NCBI RefSeq assembly: GCF_030651595.1
Contig: NZ_JAUSCH010000065.1
Coordinates: 1-50,713, forward strand
Origin: Candidatus Oleimmundimicrobium sp.
Lineage (GTDB): Bacteria; Actinomycetota; Aquicultoria; UBA3085; Oleimmundimicrobiaceae
DNA length: 50,713 bases
Reading direction: 5' to 3'
How positions within the stretch are numbered: the stretch's first letter is position 1; each line of letters begins with the position of its first letter. This document shows positions 15,900-25,111 of this stretch, piece by piece. A program made the position numbers and the translations under genes. The notes beneath the pieces are model-generated. The model searched no databases, had not been told where the DNA came from, and saw only the letters and a list, made by a program, of their open reading frames with translations.

Positions 15900-18551
15900 A
15901 TGGCTCAAGAGTTGTTATCAAAGATATATAATCCGAAAGCTGTTGAGAATAAATGGTATAGTTTTTGGCTGGAAAAAGGATATTTTAAAGCAACTATAGA
16001 TAAGGGGAAAGAGCCATTTGCTATAGTAATTCCTCCTCCCAATGTTACCGGTTCTCTTCATATAGGCCATGCTTTAAACAATACATTGCAAGATGCGTTA
16101 GTTCGCAAAAAGAGGATGGAGGGTTTGTCCGTTCTCTGGCTTCCCGGAACCGATCATGCGGGAATTGCAACTCAAAACGTGGTTGAAAAACAGTTGGCCA
16201 AAGAAGGTTTAAAAAAAGAGGATCTTGGCCGCGAAAAATTTATAGAACAAGTATGGCAATGGAAAGAAAAGTATGGCAGCACCATCATAAACCAATTAAA
16301 GCGGATTGGTTGTTCGTGCGATTGGGGAAGAGAACGCTTTACTATGGATGAAGGTTACTCGGATGCTGTAAAAACAGTTTTTGTAAAGCTTTATAAAGAA
16401 GGTTTAATTTATAAAGGACACAGGGTTATTAATTGGTGCCCACGTTGTTTAACAGCTCTTTCTGATATTGAAGTAGAGCATGAAGATATTGAAGGCCATT
16501 TATGGTATATCAAATATCCATTCAAAGATTCCAATGAATATTTAACGGTTGCTACAACTCGACCTGAAACCATGTTGGGTGATGTTGCAGTTGCCGTGCA
16601 TCCAGAAGATCCTCGTTATAAACAGTATATTGGAAAGATATTAATACTGCCCGGTGTTGGCCGCGAGATTCCTGTAATTGTCGACGAAGCAGTTGATCCG
16701 AATTTTGGCACGGGAGCCGTTAAAATTACACCGGCGCACGACCCCAACGATTTTGAATTGGGTCTTCGTCATAAATTGGAGCAAATAAACATATTTACCC
16801 CAGATGCAAAAATAAACGAGAATGGCGAGAATTATTTAGGTATGGATAGATATGGCTGCCGTGAAGCAATAGTTATGGATTTAGAAAGAGCCTATTTGCT
16901 CGAGAAAGTTGAACCTCATTTTCATGCTGTTGGTCATTGTTATCGGTGTCATACTGTAGTTGAGCCATACTTATCCGAACAGTGGTTTGTCGAGATGAAA
17001 TCGTTAGCTAAACCCGCGATTAAAGCTGTAGAAGATGATAGGATTAATTTTGTTCCCAAGCGTTGGGAGAAAGTTTATTTTAATTGGATGAATAACCTTC
17101 AGGACTGGTGCATCTCTCGTCAAATTTGGTGGGGGCATCAAATTCCGGCTTGGTATTGTGAGTGTGGTGAAATTAATGTTTCAATTGAAAAACTCACGAA
17201 ATGCAGCAAGTGTGGTAGTAATAATTTAAAGCAAGAAACGGATGTATTAGACACTTGGTTTAGTTCGGCCCTTTGGCCTTTTGCTACTCTTGGATGGCCC
17301 GAAGAAACCGATGACCTTAAATATTTTTATCCAACTTCTGTTTTAAGTACCGCGAGAGATATTATTTATTTATGGGTTGCAAGAATGAACATGATGGGTC
17401 TCAAATTTATGAAAGATGTACCCTATCGCACGGTTATCATTCATCCGACAGTTTTAACAATTGGAGGGAAAAGGATGAGCAAATCGTTGGGTACAGGAAT
17501 TGACCCTTTGGAATTAATTGAAAAATATGGAACTGACGCAACGAGGTTTGGTTTAATGTTTCAGGCTCAAGCACAAGATATGCGTTTTTCAGAAGAAAAA
17601 ATTGAAATGAGCCGCAACTTTGCCAATAAAATATGGAATGCTTCCAGATTTATTCTCATGAATCTCGACGGATACTCCAAAGAAGCTGATTTACAATACG
17701 AATTTGTTGATAAATGGATACTTTCCCGATTTACCAAATTATTAAAGAATGTAAATGCAGATTTTGAAACTTTTAACCTTAGTTTTGCTTGTAAACAAAT
17801 TTACGATTTCTTTTGGGGTGAATTTTGTGATTGGTATCTTGAACTTTGCAAGGGGAGACTTTACCAAAAAGATGCAGAAGGAGATGGCGAGAAAGGAACA
17901 AGCAGACAAACAGCTCAACATGTGCTTTGTTTCGTAATGGACAACGTTTTAAAGCTGTTGCATCCTTTTATGCCATTTATCACTGAAGAAATTTGGCAAA
18001 AATTTTCTTTTGACGGAGAAAGCATAATGGTTGCGTCGTGGCCCGAAGAAAACAAATCTTTTATTGATGATAAGTTAGAGGATGATTTTGCGCTTATTAA
18101 GGCCATAGTGGTGGAAATTAGATCAATTAGGTCGATGTTTTCGCTTCCTTTCTCAAAACGTATTGACGTTATTATCAAAGGAACAAATGAAACTCAAAAC
18201 TCTATCTTAAGAAACAATTTTAATTATATTTCTGAGTTAGCGAATATCTCGAATTTTTCAATTGGTCAAGATATAAAGAGACCGCCAAAATCTGCATCTG
18301 CTATCACGCATGGTTTTGAAATTTTTGTTCCCCTGGCCGGTTTAATTGATGTAAAAAAGGAAGAGGAAAGACTTTCAAAAAAACTGGATAAGATTGAGGA
18401 AGATTTAATAAAGATACAGAAAAAATTGTCAAGAGACGAGTTTTTAACAAAAGCGCCGGTTGAAGTGGTTAAAAAAGAGAAAGCTAAAGAAGCTGAACTT
18501 ATTGACGAAAAAAATAAAATAAAAGCCCAATTAGAACAGATTATGCGGTAG
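15900..18551 (+). CDS. valS: Valyl-tRNA synthetase
   Basis: A class I synthetase of 883 residues. PPPNVTGSLHIGHAL has HIGH at residues 54-57; the KMSKS loop appears as RMSKS (525-529). The CP1 editing domain contains TTRPETMLGDVAVAVHP; there are Cys pairs in the CP and zinc-like knuckles (CHRC-like YRCHT and CECGE...CSKCGS). The C-terminus is the coiled coil typical of ValRS (about 815-880, rich in Lys/Glu). The ATG at 15900 is about 10 nt after a GAGGCG. folC follows after five bases, as in many Actinomycetota. Confidence 0.97.
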   Translation: MAQELLSKIYNPKAVENKWYSFWLEKGYFKATIDKGKEPFAIVIPPPNVTGSLHIGHALNNTLQDALVRKKRMEGLSVLWLPGTDHAGIATQNVVEKQLAKEGLKKEDLGREKFIEQVWQWKEKYGSTIINQLKRIGCSCDWGRERFTMDEGYSDAVKTVFVKLYKEGLIYKGHRVINWCPRCLTALSDIEVEHEDIEGHLWYIKYPFKDSNEYLTVATTRPETMLGDVAVAVHPEDPRYKQYIGKILILPGVGREIPVIVDEAVDPNFGTGAVKITPAHDPNDFELGLRHKLEQINIFTPDAKINENGENYLGMDRYGCREAIVMDLERAYLLEKVEPHFHAVGHCYRCHTVVEPYLSEQWFVEMKSLAKPAIKAVEDDRINFVPKRWEKVYFNWMNNLQDWCISRQIWWGHQIPAWYCECGEINVSIEKLTKCSKCGSNNLKQETDVLDTWFSSALWPFATLGWPEETDDLKYFYPTSVLSTARDIIYLWVARMNMMGLKFMKDVPYRTVIIHPTVLTIGGKRMSKSLGTGIDPLELIEKYGTDATRFGLMFQAQAQDMRFSEEKIEMSRNFANKIWNASRFILMNLDGYSKEADLQYEFVDKWILSRFTKLLKNVNADFETFNLSFACKQIYDFFWGEFCDWYLELCKGRLYQKDAEGDGEKGTSRQTAQHVLCFVMDNVLKLLHPFMPFITEEIWQKFSFDGESIMVASWPEENKSFIDDKLEDDFALIKAIVVEIRSIRSMFSLPFSKRIDVIIKGTNETQNSILRNNFNYISELANISNFSIGQDIKRPPKSASAITHGFEIFVPLAGLIDVKKEEERLSKKLDKIEEDLIKIQKKLSRDEFLTKAPVEVVKKEKAKEAELIDEKNKIKAQLEQIMR

Positions 18552-18556
18552 TTTGA

Positions 18557-19882
18557 ATGCAAATGAATTTTACCGAAGCGAACGATTATATAAATTCGTT
18601 AGGGCGCAATGAAATCAATCCTGGCTTAAAAAGAATTGAGGCGCTTTGCGGGGAAATCGAGAATCCGCAAAACAATTTTTCTGTAATACAAATTACCGGG
18701 ACAAACGGAAAAACTTCCACGGCGCGCATTACAGCATCCTTGCTTAACGCGCACGGAATAAGAACGGGTACTTATACTTCTCCTCATCTAAGTTCTATAA
18801 CTGAGAGATTTGAAATAGACGGAGAGCAGATTTCAAAAAAAGATTTTTCTGATGCTCTAACTTTAATTATGCCTGGTATAAACAAAGTCAATGAAAGATT
18901 TTCTCCCGATAAGCTAAGTTATTTTGAAGTTGTAACCGCTCTTGCTCTTATTATTTTTAAGAAAAAAAATGTTAAATGTGCTGTATTGGAAGTAGGTATG
19001 GGTGGCCGGTGGGATGCCACGAGCATTTCCAACCCAAAGGTTTCGGTTATAACTAACGTGGAATTAGACCATACAGACAGACTGGGAGACACAGTTTCCC
19101 AAATTGCCTGGGAAAAGGCACATATAATTAAAAGTGGTTCAACCGCCATTGTTGGTGAATTATCCGTTGAATCTCTAAAAATAGTTAAAAAGCGTTGCGT
19201 GAGCGAGGGAGTTGACCTGAAAGTTTTTAACAAAGACTTCTTTTTAATCAATGAAAATATGAATAAGTTTTCAATAAACGGAATTTATGGACACTACAAT
19301 AATCTTAGTTTAAATTTACTTGGAAGAAATCAACTTAAAAACGCTTGCTTAGCGGTAGTTGCGTCAGAAGCTTTTTTGAAGGGGCCTCTCTCTACCGAAA
19401 GAACAAGAGAAGGGTTGGACAAAGTTAAATGTCCGGGAAGATTAGAAGTTATATCTCAAAAACCTTTAATCCTTTTAGATGGAGCCCATAATCCCGCTGG
19501 AGCTAAAGAGTTAGCGTATGCTTTGAAAAATAATTTTGTTTATGACAAGCTTATTATTGTAATTGCGATACTCAAAGACAAAGATGTAAAAGGGATAATC
19601 GATGAGCTTATTCCCATTACTTCTTTTGCTGTTCTTACGGAGAACAAAAATGAGAGATGTGCCCCTTGTGATTTTTTAAGAGATTATATTGGGGATATTG
19701 GATATGATTGTGTGAAAAATATTCCCGATTCTTTGCAGATTGCATTGAAAAAAGCGGGGGCTTCAGATTTAATTTGCGTAACGGGTTCTTTGTCGACAAT
19801 TGCTGAAGCGAGAGAGTTTCTTTTGAGAAAATGTAGGAGAAATTTTGAAGGTAAAAAGGGCAAACTATCGAAACATAATTAA
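18557..19882 (+). CDS. folC: Folylpolyglutamate synthase / dihydrofolate synthase FolC
   Basis: A Mur-ligase-like ATP-dependent enzyme that adds glutamate to folates and, in many bacteria, makes dihydrofolate from dihydropteroate. The P-loop GTNGKTST is at residues 48-55, TYTSPHLSS follows, and VLEVGMGGRWDAT and ILDGAHNPAGAKEL mark the central and C-terminal parts. The length of 441 residues is usual. It starts five bases after valS, a conserved neighbour pair. Whether it has both activities cannot be judged from sequence. Confidence 0.95.
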   Translation: MQMNFTEANDYINSLGRNEINPGLKRIEALCGEIENPQNNFSVIQITGTNGKTSTARITASLLNAHGIRTGTYTSPHLSSITERFEIDGEQISKKDFSDALTLIMPGINKVNERFSPDKLSYFEVVTALALIIFKKKNVKCAVLEVGMGGRWDATSISNPKVSVITNVELDHTDRLGDTVSQIAWEKAHIIKSGSTAIVGELSVESLKIVKKRCVSEGVDLKVFNKDFFLINENMNKFSINGIYGHYNNLSLNLLGRNQLKNACLAVVASEAFLKGPLSTERTREGLDKVKCPGRLEVISQKPLILLDGAHNPAGAKELAYALKNNFVYDKLIIVIAILKDKDVKGIIDELIPITSFAVLTENKNERCAPCDFLRDYIGDIGYDCVKNIPDSLQIALKKAGASDLICVTGSLSTIAEAREFLLRKCRRNFEGKKGKLSKHN

Positions 19883-19955
19883 TGTTGGTAAAATTGTGTT
19901 TGTCACTTTTAAAATGTAAATTCTTTTTGTTCTTTAAAAGAAAGGGTTGAGCAAG

Positions 19956-20393
19956 TTGGATTTTATTTCATCTATATTAAATTTTTTTAATTCCCCCTTT
20001 TTTAGAATGTTGGTTAGACTTCTTGGTTTCTTTGTTTTTATTCTATGGATAAGTTTAATTTGTTGGACTTATCGTGATGCTGAAAAAAGGGGGACTACTG
20101 GGATATATTGGGCGGCCGTGGTTTTGTTTTTTAACATATTCGGGTTGATAGTATATTTAATTTTGAGGCCTCCGGAGTATTTGGCTGACGTTCAAGAAAG
20201 AGAGCTTGAAATTTTAGCCAAAGAGGAAACTCTTAATTCAGAACTAACTTGTTATGGATGCCATCAGCCAATTGAACCCGATTTTCTCATATGTCCATAT
20301 TGTATGAAAAGATTAAAAAAAAGTTGTCCCGCTTGCAACCATCCTCTGGACTTAAATTGGAAGGTCTGTCCTTATTGTAAGACTTCTCTTTAA
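19956..20393 (+). CDS. Membrane protein with C-terminal double zinc ribbon
   Basis: The first 80 or so residues hold two membrane segments (roughly 12-40 and 50-70) separated by a short loop. The C-terminal part holds four CxxC knuckles, CYGCHQ, CPYCMK, CPACNH and CPYCKT, forming two zinc ribbons. Such proteins are common in Actinomycetota and of unknown role; protein-protein contacts at the membrane are a guess. The start is TTG: GAAAGGG (19940-19946) is nine bases before TTG 19956, while TTG 19947 directly abuts it, so I prefer 19956. It lies between folC and ndk. Confidence 0.75.
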   Translation: MDFISSILNFFNSPFFRMLVRLLGFFVFILWISLICWTYRDAEKRGTTGIYWAAVVLFFNIFGLIVYLILRPPEYLADVQERELEILAKEETLNSELTCYGCHQPIEPDFLICPYCMKRLKKSCPACNHPLDLNWKVCPYCKTSL

Positions 20394-20411
20394 CATAAAA
20401 TAAAAAAAATC

Positions 20412-20440
20412 TTGATAGGGAATTAATGCTATTGTAAAAT
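20412..20440 (+). promoter_or_regulatory. Promoter for ndk and probably the rnf operon
   Basis: TTGATA (20412-20417), a 17-base spacer and TAAAAT (20435-20440), a close match to the housekeeping sigma consensus, about 42 nt upstream of the ndk start. A short inverted repeat GTAACT-TAG-AGTTAC (20446-20460) lies between it and the ribosome site and would be in the 5' leader or near the start site. Confidence 0.6.
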
Positions 20441-20482
20441 CACTTGTAACTTAGAGTTACATTCTAAGAAAGGTTGATGATT

Positions 20483-20881
20483 TTGGAAAAAACATTTTTA
20501 ATGATTAAGCCAGATGGTGTAAGACGAAGACTTGTAGGCGAAATAATAAAGCGCATAGAAGACAGAGGGCTTAATTTAGAATCTATGAAGCTGATAACGT
20601 TAAAAAAGGAAACAGCCGAAGAAAATTATGTTCAACACAAAGGGAAGCCATTCTTTAATGGTTTGATAGATTATGTTACATCCGGTCCAGTTGTAATTAT
20701 GGTTGCAAGCGGTGAAAATGCTGTTTCTGTTATGAGAAAGATGATGGGGGCAACCAATCCTCTTGATGCTGACCCGGGGACCATCCGTGGAGATTTTGCT
20801 TTGGATATTTCAGAAAACATTATCCATGGTTCTGATTCAGTAGAAAGCGCAGATAGAGAAATTTCACTTTTTTTCAAGTAG
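20483..20881 (+). CDS. ndk: Nucleoside diphosphate kinase
   Basis: Ndk transfers the gamma phosphate between nucleoside triphosphates and diphosphates through a phospho-histidine, here in the NIIHGSDS motif. The N-terminus EKTFLMIKPDGVRR and GTIRGDFA are diagnostic. I chose TTG 20483: AAGAAAGG ends nine bases before it and the protein then starts at the family's usual residue, with 132 residues in total. An in-frame ATG at 20477 is only three bases after the ribosome site. The rnfC gene follows by 11 bases, an unusual pairing that ties a housekeeping kinase to an energy complex. Confidence 0.95.
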   Translation: MEKTFLMIKPDGVRRRLVGEIIKRIEDRGLNLESMKLITLKKETAEENYVQHKGKPFFNGLIDYVTSGPVVIMVASGENAVSVMRKMMGATNPLDADPGTIRGDFALDISENIIHGSDSVESADREISLFFK

Positions 20882-20892
20882 AAAAACTATTA

Positions 20893-22263
20893 ATGGAGGA
20901 AGCTGCTCTGGCACAAAACATTTTTGGTCAGCTTAAGATCCTTAAAAAAGGATTAATATTTCCACCTAAACATGAACTTCCAAAAAAAGTGCTTGGGAAA
21001 AAGCCAATTGAGGATGCTTCGCTGGCAGCGGAAGTTGTTATCCCCTTGTCCCAACATATAGGAGCGCCTTGTAATCCTTTAGTGAAAGCAGAAGAGAGGG
21101 TTTTGGTCGGCCAAAAAATTGGCAACTCCGATTCATATGTTTCAGCTTCTGTGCACTCAAGTGTTTCAGGTGAAGTAGTGGTTGTTGAGCCAAGGTTAAA
21201 TCACACGGGGAACAAGGTTCTAAGCGTAGTTATAGCTCCCGACGGTAAACAAGAGACACTTTCCTTTCAAGGTCTCTCCGATGAGGAAATCACGAACCCG
21301 GATAAAGTCCGAACAGCTATTCGAGAAGCCGGCTTAGCAGGTTTGGGTGGAGCGGCTTTCCCAACTCACGTAAAATTAACACCTCCGAAAGATAAGCCCA
21401 TAAGCGATGTCATAATTAATGGTTGTGAGTGTGAGCCATATATTGCCGGTGACCACCGAAATATGCTTGAAAATGCCGAAGCTATAATAGACGGGTTGAA
21501 AATTATTCTTAAAACGCTTGGGGCAAAAAAAGGCTACATTGCAATTGAAACAAATAAGATTGATGCCATTCATCACATAAGTGATTTGGTTTCCTCTGAA
21601 GAAAATATAAAAGTAGTTCCCTTAATTGCAAAATATCCTCAAGGGGCTGAAAAACAGCTTATACAAGTTCTTTTACACAAAGAAGTTCCAAGTGGGTGTA
21701 TTCCCAGCGAAGTGGGGGCCTTAGTTCAAAATGTTGGAACGGTGATAGCCATATCGGAAGCTGTAAGGAAGGGTAAACCTCTTACCGAGCGCATTCTTTC
21801 TGTTGCGGGCCCGGGAATAAATGAACCAAAAAATCTTAGAGTTAAAATAGGAACTCCGGTGAGTCATTTAATTGAAGAATGTGGAGGTTTTAAAGGGGAT
21901 CCCGGAAAAATTGTTTTTGGTGGTCCAATGACAGGTTTTGCTCTTTTTGATTTGGATGTTCCAGTTATCAAAGGAACATCAGGTATAGTTGTTTTGCCAA
22001 AAGAGATGGTACATTTATCCGATTCCAGGGCATGTATAAGATGTGGAAGCTGTATTCAGATTTGTCCTGTTTCTATAATGCCAAACTATATTGGCCAATA
22101 TGCAGAGGTGGAAATGATAGATCAAGCTGAAGAAGCAGATGTAATGGACTGCATAGAATGTGGACTTTGTAGTTATGTTTGCCCGGCCCATAGACCACTC
22201 ATTCAGCTCATAAGGCACGCAAAAGCTAAAATTGTGAGCAATCGAAAGAAGGGTGGCAATTAA
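20893..22263 (+). CDS. rnfC: Rnf complex subunit C (ferredoxin:NAD+ oxidoreductase, NADH-binding subunit)
   Basis: The peripheral subunit that binds NAD(H) and FMN and passes electrons through two 4Fe-4S clusters. GLAGLGGAAFPTHVK and INGCECEPYIAGDH form the flavoprotein core resembling NuoF. The cluster motifs are CIRCGSCIQICP (from Cys381) and CIECGLCSYVCP (from Cys420). The length is 456 residues from ATG 20893. This ATG lacks an upstream ribosome site, while GGAGG (20895-20899) stands eight bases before an in-frame CTG at 20908, so the real start may be CTG. First gene of rnfCDGEAB. Confidence 0.96.
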   Translation: MEEAALAQNIFGQLKILKKGLIFPPKHELPKKVLGKKPIEDASLAAEVVIPLSQHIGAPCNPLVKAEERVLVGQKIGNSDSYVSASVHSSVSGEVVVVEPRLNHTGNKVLSVVIAPDGKQETLSFQGLSDEEITNPDKVRTAIREAGLAGLGGAAFPTHVKLTPPKDKPISDVIINGCECEPYIAGDHRNMLENAEAIIDGLKIILKTLGAKKGYIAIETNKIDAIHHISDLVSSEENIKVVPLIAKYPQGAEKQLIQVLLHKEVPSGCIPSEVGALVQNVGTVIAISEAVRKGKPLTERILSVAGPGINEPKNLRVKIGTPVSHLIEECGGFKGDPGKIVFGGPMTGFALFDLDVPVIKGTSGIVVLPKEMVHLSDSRACIRCGSCIQICPVSIMPNYIGQYAEVEMIDQAEEADVMDCIECGLCSYVCPAHRPLIQLIRHAKAKIVSNRKKGGN

Positions 22264-23217
22264 ATGAGTTTAAAACCAATCGTTTCTGTTCCTCCGCACA
22301 TAAAAAGCGAGAAAACTATCGGAAAACTGATGGGATGGACAATTTCAGCCCTTTTACCCATAGTAATTTTGGATATTTATTTGTTTGGCGGCTATGCTTT
22401 TCGAACAATATGCTTGTCAATAATTGCTACCGTTATAACAGAAATTATAGTTCTAAAATATAGACATATGCCTATTACGGTAATAGACGGAAGCGCCATA
22501 TTAACCGGTTTGGTTTTGGCGCTTACTTTACCGCCAAAAGTACCGTATTGGATTCCGCTTGTAGGTGGTTTTCTAGCCATATTTTTTGGAAAGCAACTCT
22601 TTGGAGGTCTTGGTTATAATATATTTAATCCTGCTCTTGTGGGAAGAGCCATGCTTTTTGTCTCGTGGCCGGAAATAATGGCCAATAGCTGGTTTGCTTC
22701 ATTAAAAGAACTGGATGCAATTACAACGGCCACTCCTCTTGCGGCTTTAAGCCAAGTAAGAGCGGGAACGCTTGTGGCTGACCTCTCGGTTGTTTATAAG
22801 CCGTTATTCTTCTTAAATCGCGGGGGATGTTTGGGAGAAGTTTCTGCTTTACTGATTATTTTAGGTGGTGTGATTCTCATTGCAAAGAAGGTTATAGACT
22901 GGCGTATCCCGGTTAGTTTTATTGGCACGGTTATGTTTATAAGCTTTATCGCAAAAACAAACATTTTGCTGAATGTTTTAGGAGGAGGACTTCTTCTTGG
23001 AGCGTTCTTTTTGTTAACGGACCCTGTAACTTCTCCGGTTACAAGAAAAGGAAGAGTTGTTTATGGTATTGGTTGCGGGTTGGTTATTATGCTCATAAGG
23101 CTTTATTCAGGCTATTCCGAAGGAATTATGTTTGCAATTTTATTTATGAACGCTTTTGTCTCTTTAATTGACAAATTTACTCGACCAAGGAAATACGGGT
23201 TGGTGAAAACCAAGTGA
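22264..23217 (+). CDS. rnfD: Rnf complex subunit D (flavin-bearing membrane subunit)
   Basis: An integral membrane protein of 317 residues with about eight to ten hydrophobic segments, related to NqrB. In this family FMN is bound to a threonine in an [ST]GAT-type motif; here the stretch reads DAITTATPLAAL, with Thr157 the probable attachment site. The DGSAILTGLVLALTLPP and GGLGYNIFNPALVGRA motifs are conserved. The ATG starts directly after the rnfC stop, and rnfG overlaps the end by four bases. Confidence 0.95.
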   Translation: MSLKPIVSVPPHIKSEKTIGKLMGWTISALLPIVILDIYLFGGYAFRTICLSIIATVITEIIVLKYRHMPITVIDGSAILTGLVLALTLPPKVPYWIPLVGGFLAIFFGKQLFGGLGYNIFNPALVGRAMLFVSWPEIMANSWFASLKELDAITTATPLAALSQVRAGTLVADLSVVYKPLFFLNRGGCLGEVSALLIILGGVILIAKKVIDWRIPVSFIGTVMFISFIAKTNILLNVLGGGLLLGAFFLLTDPVTSPVTRKGRVVYGIGCGLVIMLIRLYSGYSEGIMFAILFMNAFVSLIDKFTRPRKYGLVKTK

Positions 23218-23801
23218 AAAAAATTCTCTATTTTTTAAGATTATCTTTAACGCTTATGTTGGTTTGCGGTATTGCCGCAGGTGCTTTGGCCGCCACTTAT
23301 TCCATTACACAACCAATAGTAACAGAACGAGAAGATAGGGAAATGAGAGAAAAGTACAAGGATTTGTTGAAACTTTTTAAGGTTGAGGGTGCTGGGCTTG
23401 AGGAAAATATTGAAGCATTGGAAAAAGGTAAAGAATCCATAGAGGGTTTGGAAGCTGTTTTTAATGTAAGTAAGGATGGTAAAAAAATTGGTGTTGCTGT
23501 TATGACGGGGTCCAGTGGGTATGGAGGGCTGGTTAAGGCTGCCATTGCCATTAATAACGATGGAACTATAGCGGGCATTAAGATTTTGGATGTCTCCGGT
23601 GAAACGAAGGGTGTTGGCTCCAGGGTTGTCGAAGAGCCGGAATTTATTGAGCAGTTTGCAGGGAAAACTGTAAATGATACTTTAAAGATAGGTAGCGATG
23701 TAGATGCAATTTCCGGAGCTTCAATAACTTCAAGAGCTGTAACTCAAGATGTGAGAGATGCAGCTAAAGTTTTTAAGGAATTTGCGGGGAGCGATAAATG
23801 A
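23214..23801 (+). CDS. rnfG: Rnf complex subunit G (FMN-binding, extracytoplasmic)
   Basis: A single N-terminal membrane anchor (about 5-27) leads into an FMN_bind domain outside the cytoplasm. GSSGYGG and GVGSRV are typical. The flavinylation motif reads DAISGASITSRAV: in most homologues the residue at position 170 is Thr ([ST]GAT), here it is Ser. FMN may be attached to that Ser or to Thr172. The GTG start overlaps the rnfD stop (GTGA). No apbE flavin transferase gene is present in the window. Length 195 residues. Confidence 0.93.
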   Translation: MKKILYFLRLSLTLMLVCGIAAGALAATYSITQPIVTEREDREMREKYKDLLKLFKVEGAGLEENIEALEKGKESIEGLEAVFNVSKDGKKIGVAVMTGSSGYGGLVKAAIAINNDGTIAGIKILDVSGETKGVGSRVVEEPEFIEQFAGKTVNDTLKIGSDVDAISGASITSRAVTQDVRDAAKVFKEFAGSDK

Positions 23802-24406
23802 AACGAAGCGTATGGCGGGATTTTACCATTGGAATAATTGAGGAAAATCCCTTATTTAGTTTAGTTATTGGTCTTTGTGCTGCTTTAGCGGTCTCAAGCA
23901 AGGTCGAAAATGCTATCTTTATGGGAGTAGCTGCGAGCTTTGTTCTGGTTTCTTCAAATATTTTAATTTCGGTAATTCGCAAAATAGTTCCAAGTCAAAT
24001 AAGAATTCCTGTATTTATTGTTGTAATTGCTTCATTTGTGACCATTGTCGACTTGAGTATGAAGGCATTTTTCCCGGCTGGTTACGAAGCTTTAGGTGTA
24101 TGGGTTCCTTTAATCGTTGTTAACTGTATAATACTTGGCCGCGCGGAAGCTTTTGCCTCTAAAAATGGGATTATCCGCTCTATAGCAGATGGATTAGGCA
24201 AAGGGTTTGGTTATACATTAGCTCTTCTTATAATAGCTGTTATTCGTGAGCTTGGAGGAACGGGGCAGATAGTTGCTTTTGAAAACACCATTGTTTCGTT
24301 AAAAGGATTTCAGCCACCTCAGATATTGCAAAGTTTCCCCGGTGCTTTCTTTACGTTTGGGATACTGATGGGTTTATTGCGAAAGATTCAAGGGAAGGGA
24401 GAATAG
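23798..24406 (+). CDS. rnfE: Rnf complex subunit E
   Basis: A 202-residue integral membrane protein with about six membrane segments, homologous to NqrD. With RnfA it forms the ion-conducting pair and, by recent structural knowledge of the family, holds a membrane-embedded iron-sulfur centre. The motifs ENPLFSLVIGLCAALAVS and GVWVPLIVVNCIILGRAEAFA are typical. ATGA overlap with rnfG, immediate contact with rnfA. Confidence 0.95.
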   Translation: MKRSVWRDFTIGIIEENPLFSLVIGLCAALAVSSKVENAIFMGVAASFVLVSSNILISVIRKIVPSQIRIPVFIVVIASFVTIVDLSMKAFFPAGYEALGVWVPLIVVNCIILGRAEAFASKNGIIRSIADGLGKGFGYTLALLIIAVIRELGGTGQIVAFENTIVSLKGFQPPQILQSFPGAFFTFGILMGLLRKIQGKGE

Positions 24407-25018
24407 ATGGAACGATTGTTCTTAATATTTTTAGCCGCGTTTTTAATAAATAATATTTTACTTATCAGATTCATTGGATTATGTCCTTTCTTTGGAGTCT
24501 CCAGCAGATTTGAGACTTCTATTGGAATGAGCATGGCGGTAATTTTTGTTATGACGTTATCTTCTATGGTTTGTTGGGGAGTTTGGAATTTCTTGCTCAA
24601 TCCTTTAGGGGTTGGAGATTTTTTGTATATTCCTGCGTTCATTCTTGTTATAGCTTCGCTTGTTCAGTTTGTTGAAATGGTGATAAGAAAAGTAAGCCCG
24701 GCCTTATTTAAGGCGATGGGTATATATTTGCCCCTTATTACAACGAATTGTGCAGTTTTAGCTGCTGCAACAGAGAGCGTTAAGCCGGGTTTTTGGAAGC
24801 TTAGTTTGGAATATAATTATAGTTTAGGAGAAGCTCTGGTTTATACAATTGGTATCGCTTTAGGGTTTTCAATGGTAATTATAATGTTTGCGGCCATGAG
24901 GGAAAGGATTGAGATTGCCCCGATACCACGTTCATTTAAGGGTTTCCCAATAGCGTTTATAGCAGCCGGTCTTTCTTCTTTAGCTTTTTTGGGATTTAAA
25001 GGATTATTTGGCATATAA
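24407..25018 (+). CDS. rnfA: Rnf complex subunit A
   Basis: A 203-residue membrane protein with about six segments, homologous to NqrE and inversely oriented relative to RnfE. The N-terminal NNILLIRFIGLCPFFGVSS and the central GIYLPLITTNCAVLAAA are conserved and include the cysteines that ligate the intramembrane cluster in characterised complexes. It starts on the base after the rnfE stop. Confidence 0.96.
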   Translation: MERLFLIFLAAFLINNILLIRFIGLCPFFGVSSRFETSIGMSMAVIFVMTLSSMVCWGVWNFLLNPLGVGDFLYIPAFILVIASLVQFVEMVIRKVSPALFKAMGIYLPLITTNCAVLAAATESVKPGFWKLSLEYNYSLGEALVYTIGIALGFSMVIIMFAAMRERIEIAPIPRSFKGFPIAFIAAGLSSLAFLGFKGLFGI

Positions 25019-25111
25019 GATAGTTACTTAGAGACCTGGAGACATGGTGATTTAGAGTATTGCAAAGAATTTATAATTGGCAGGAATTTTTGAAGGGTGA
25101 AAGATTGAAAA

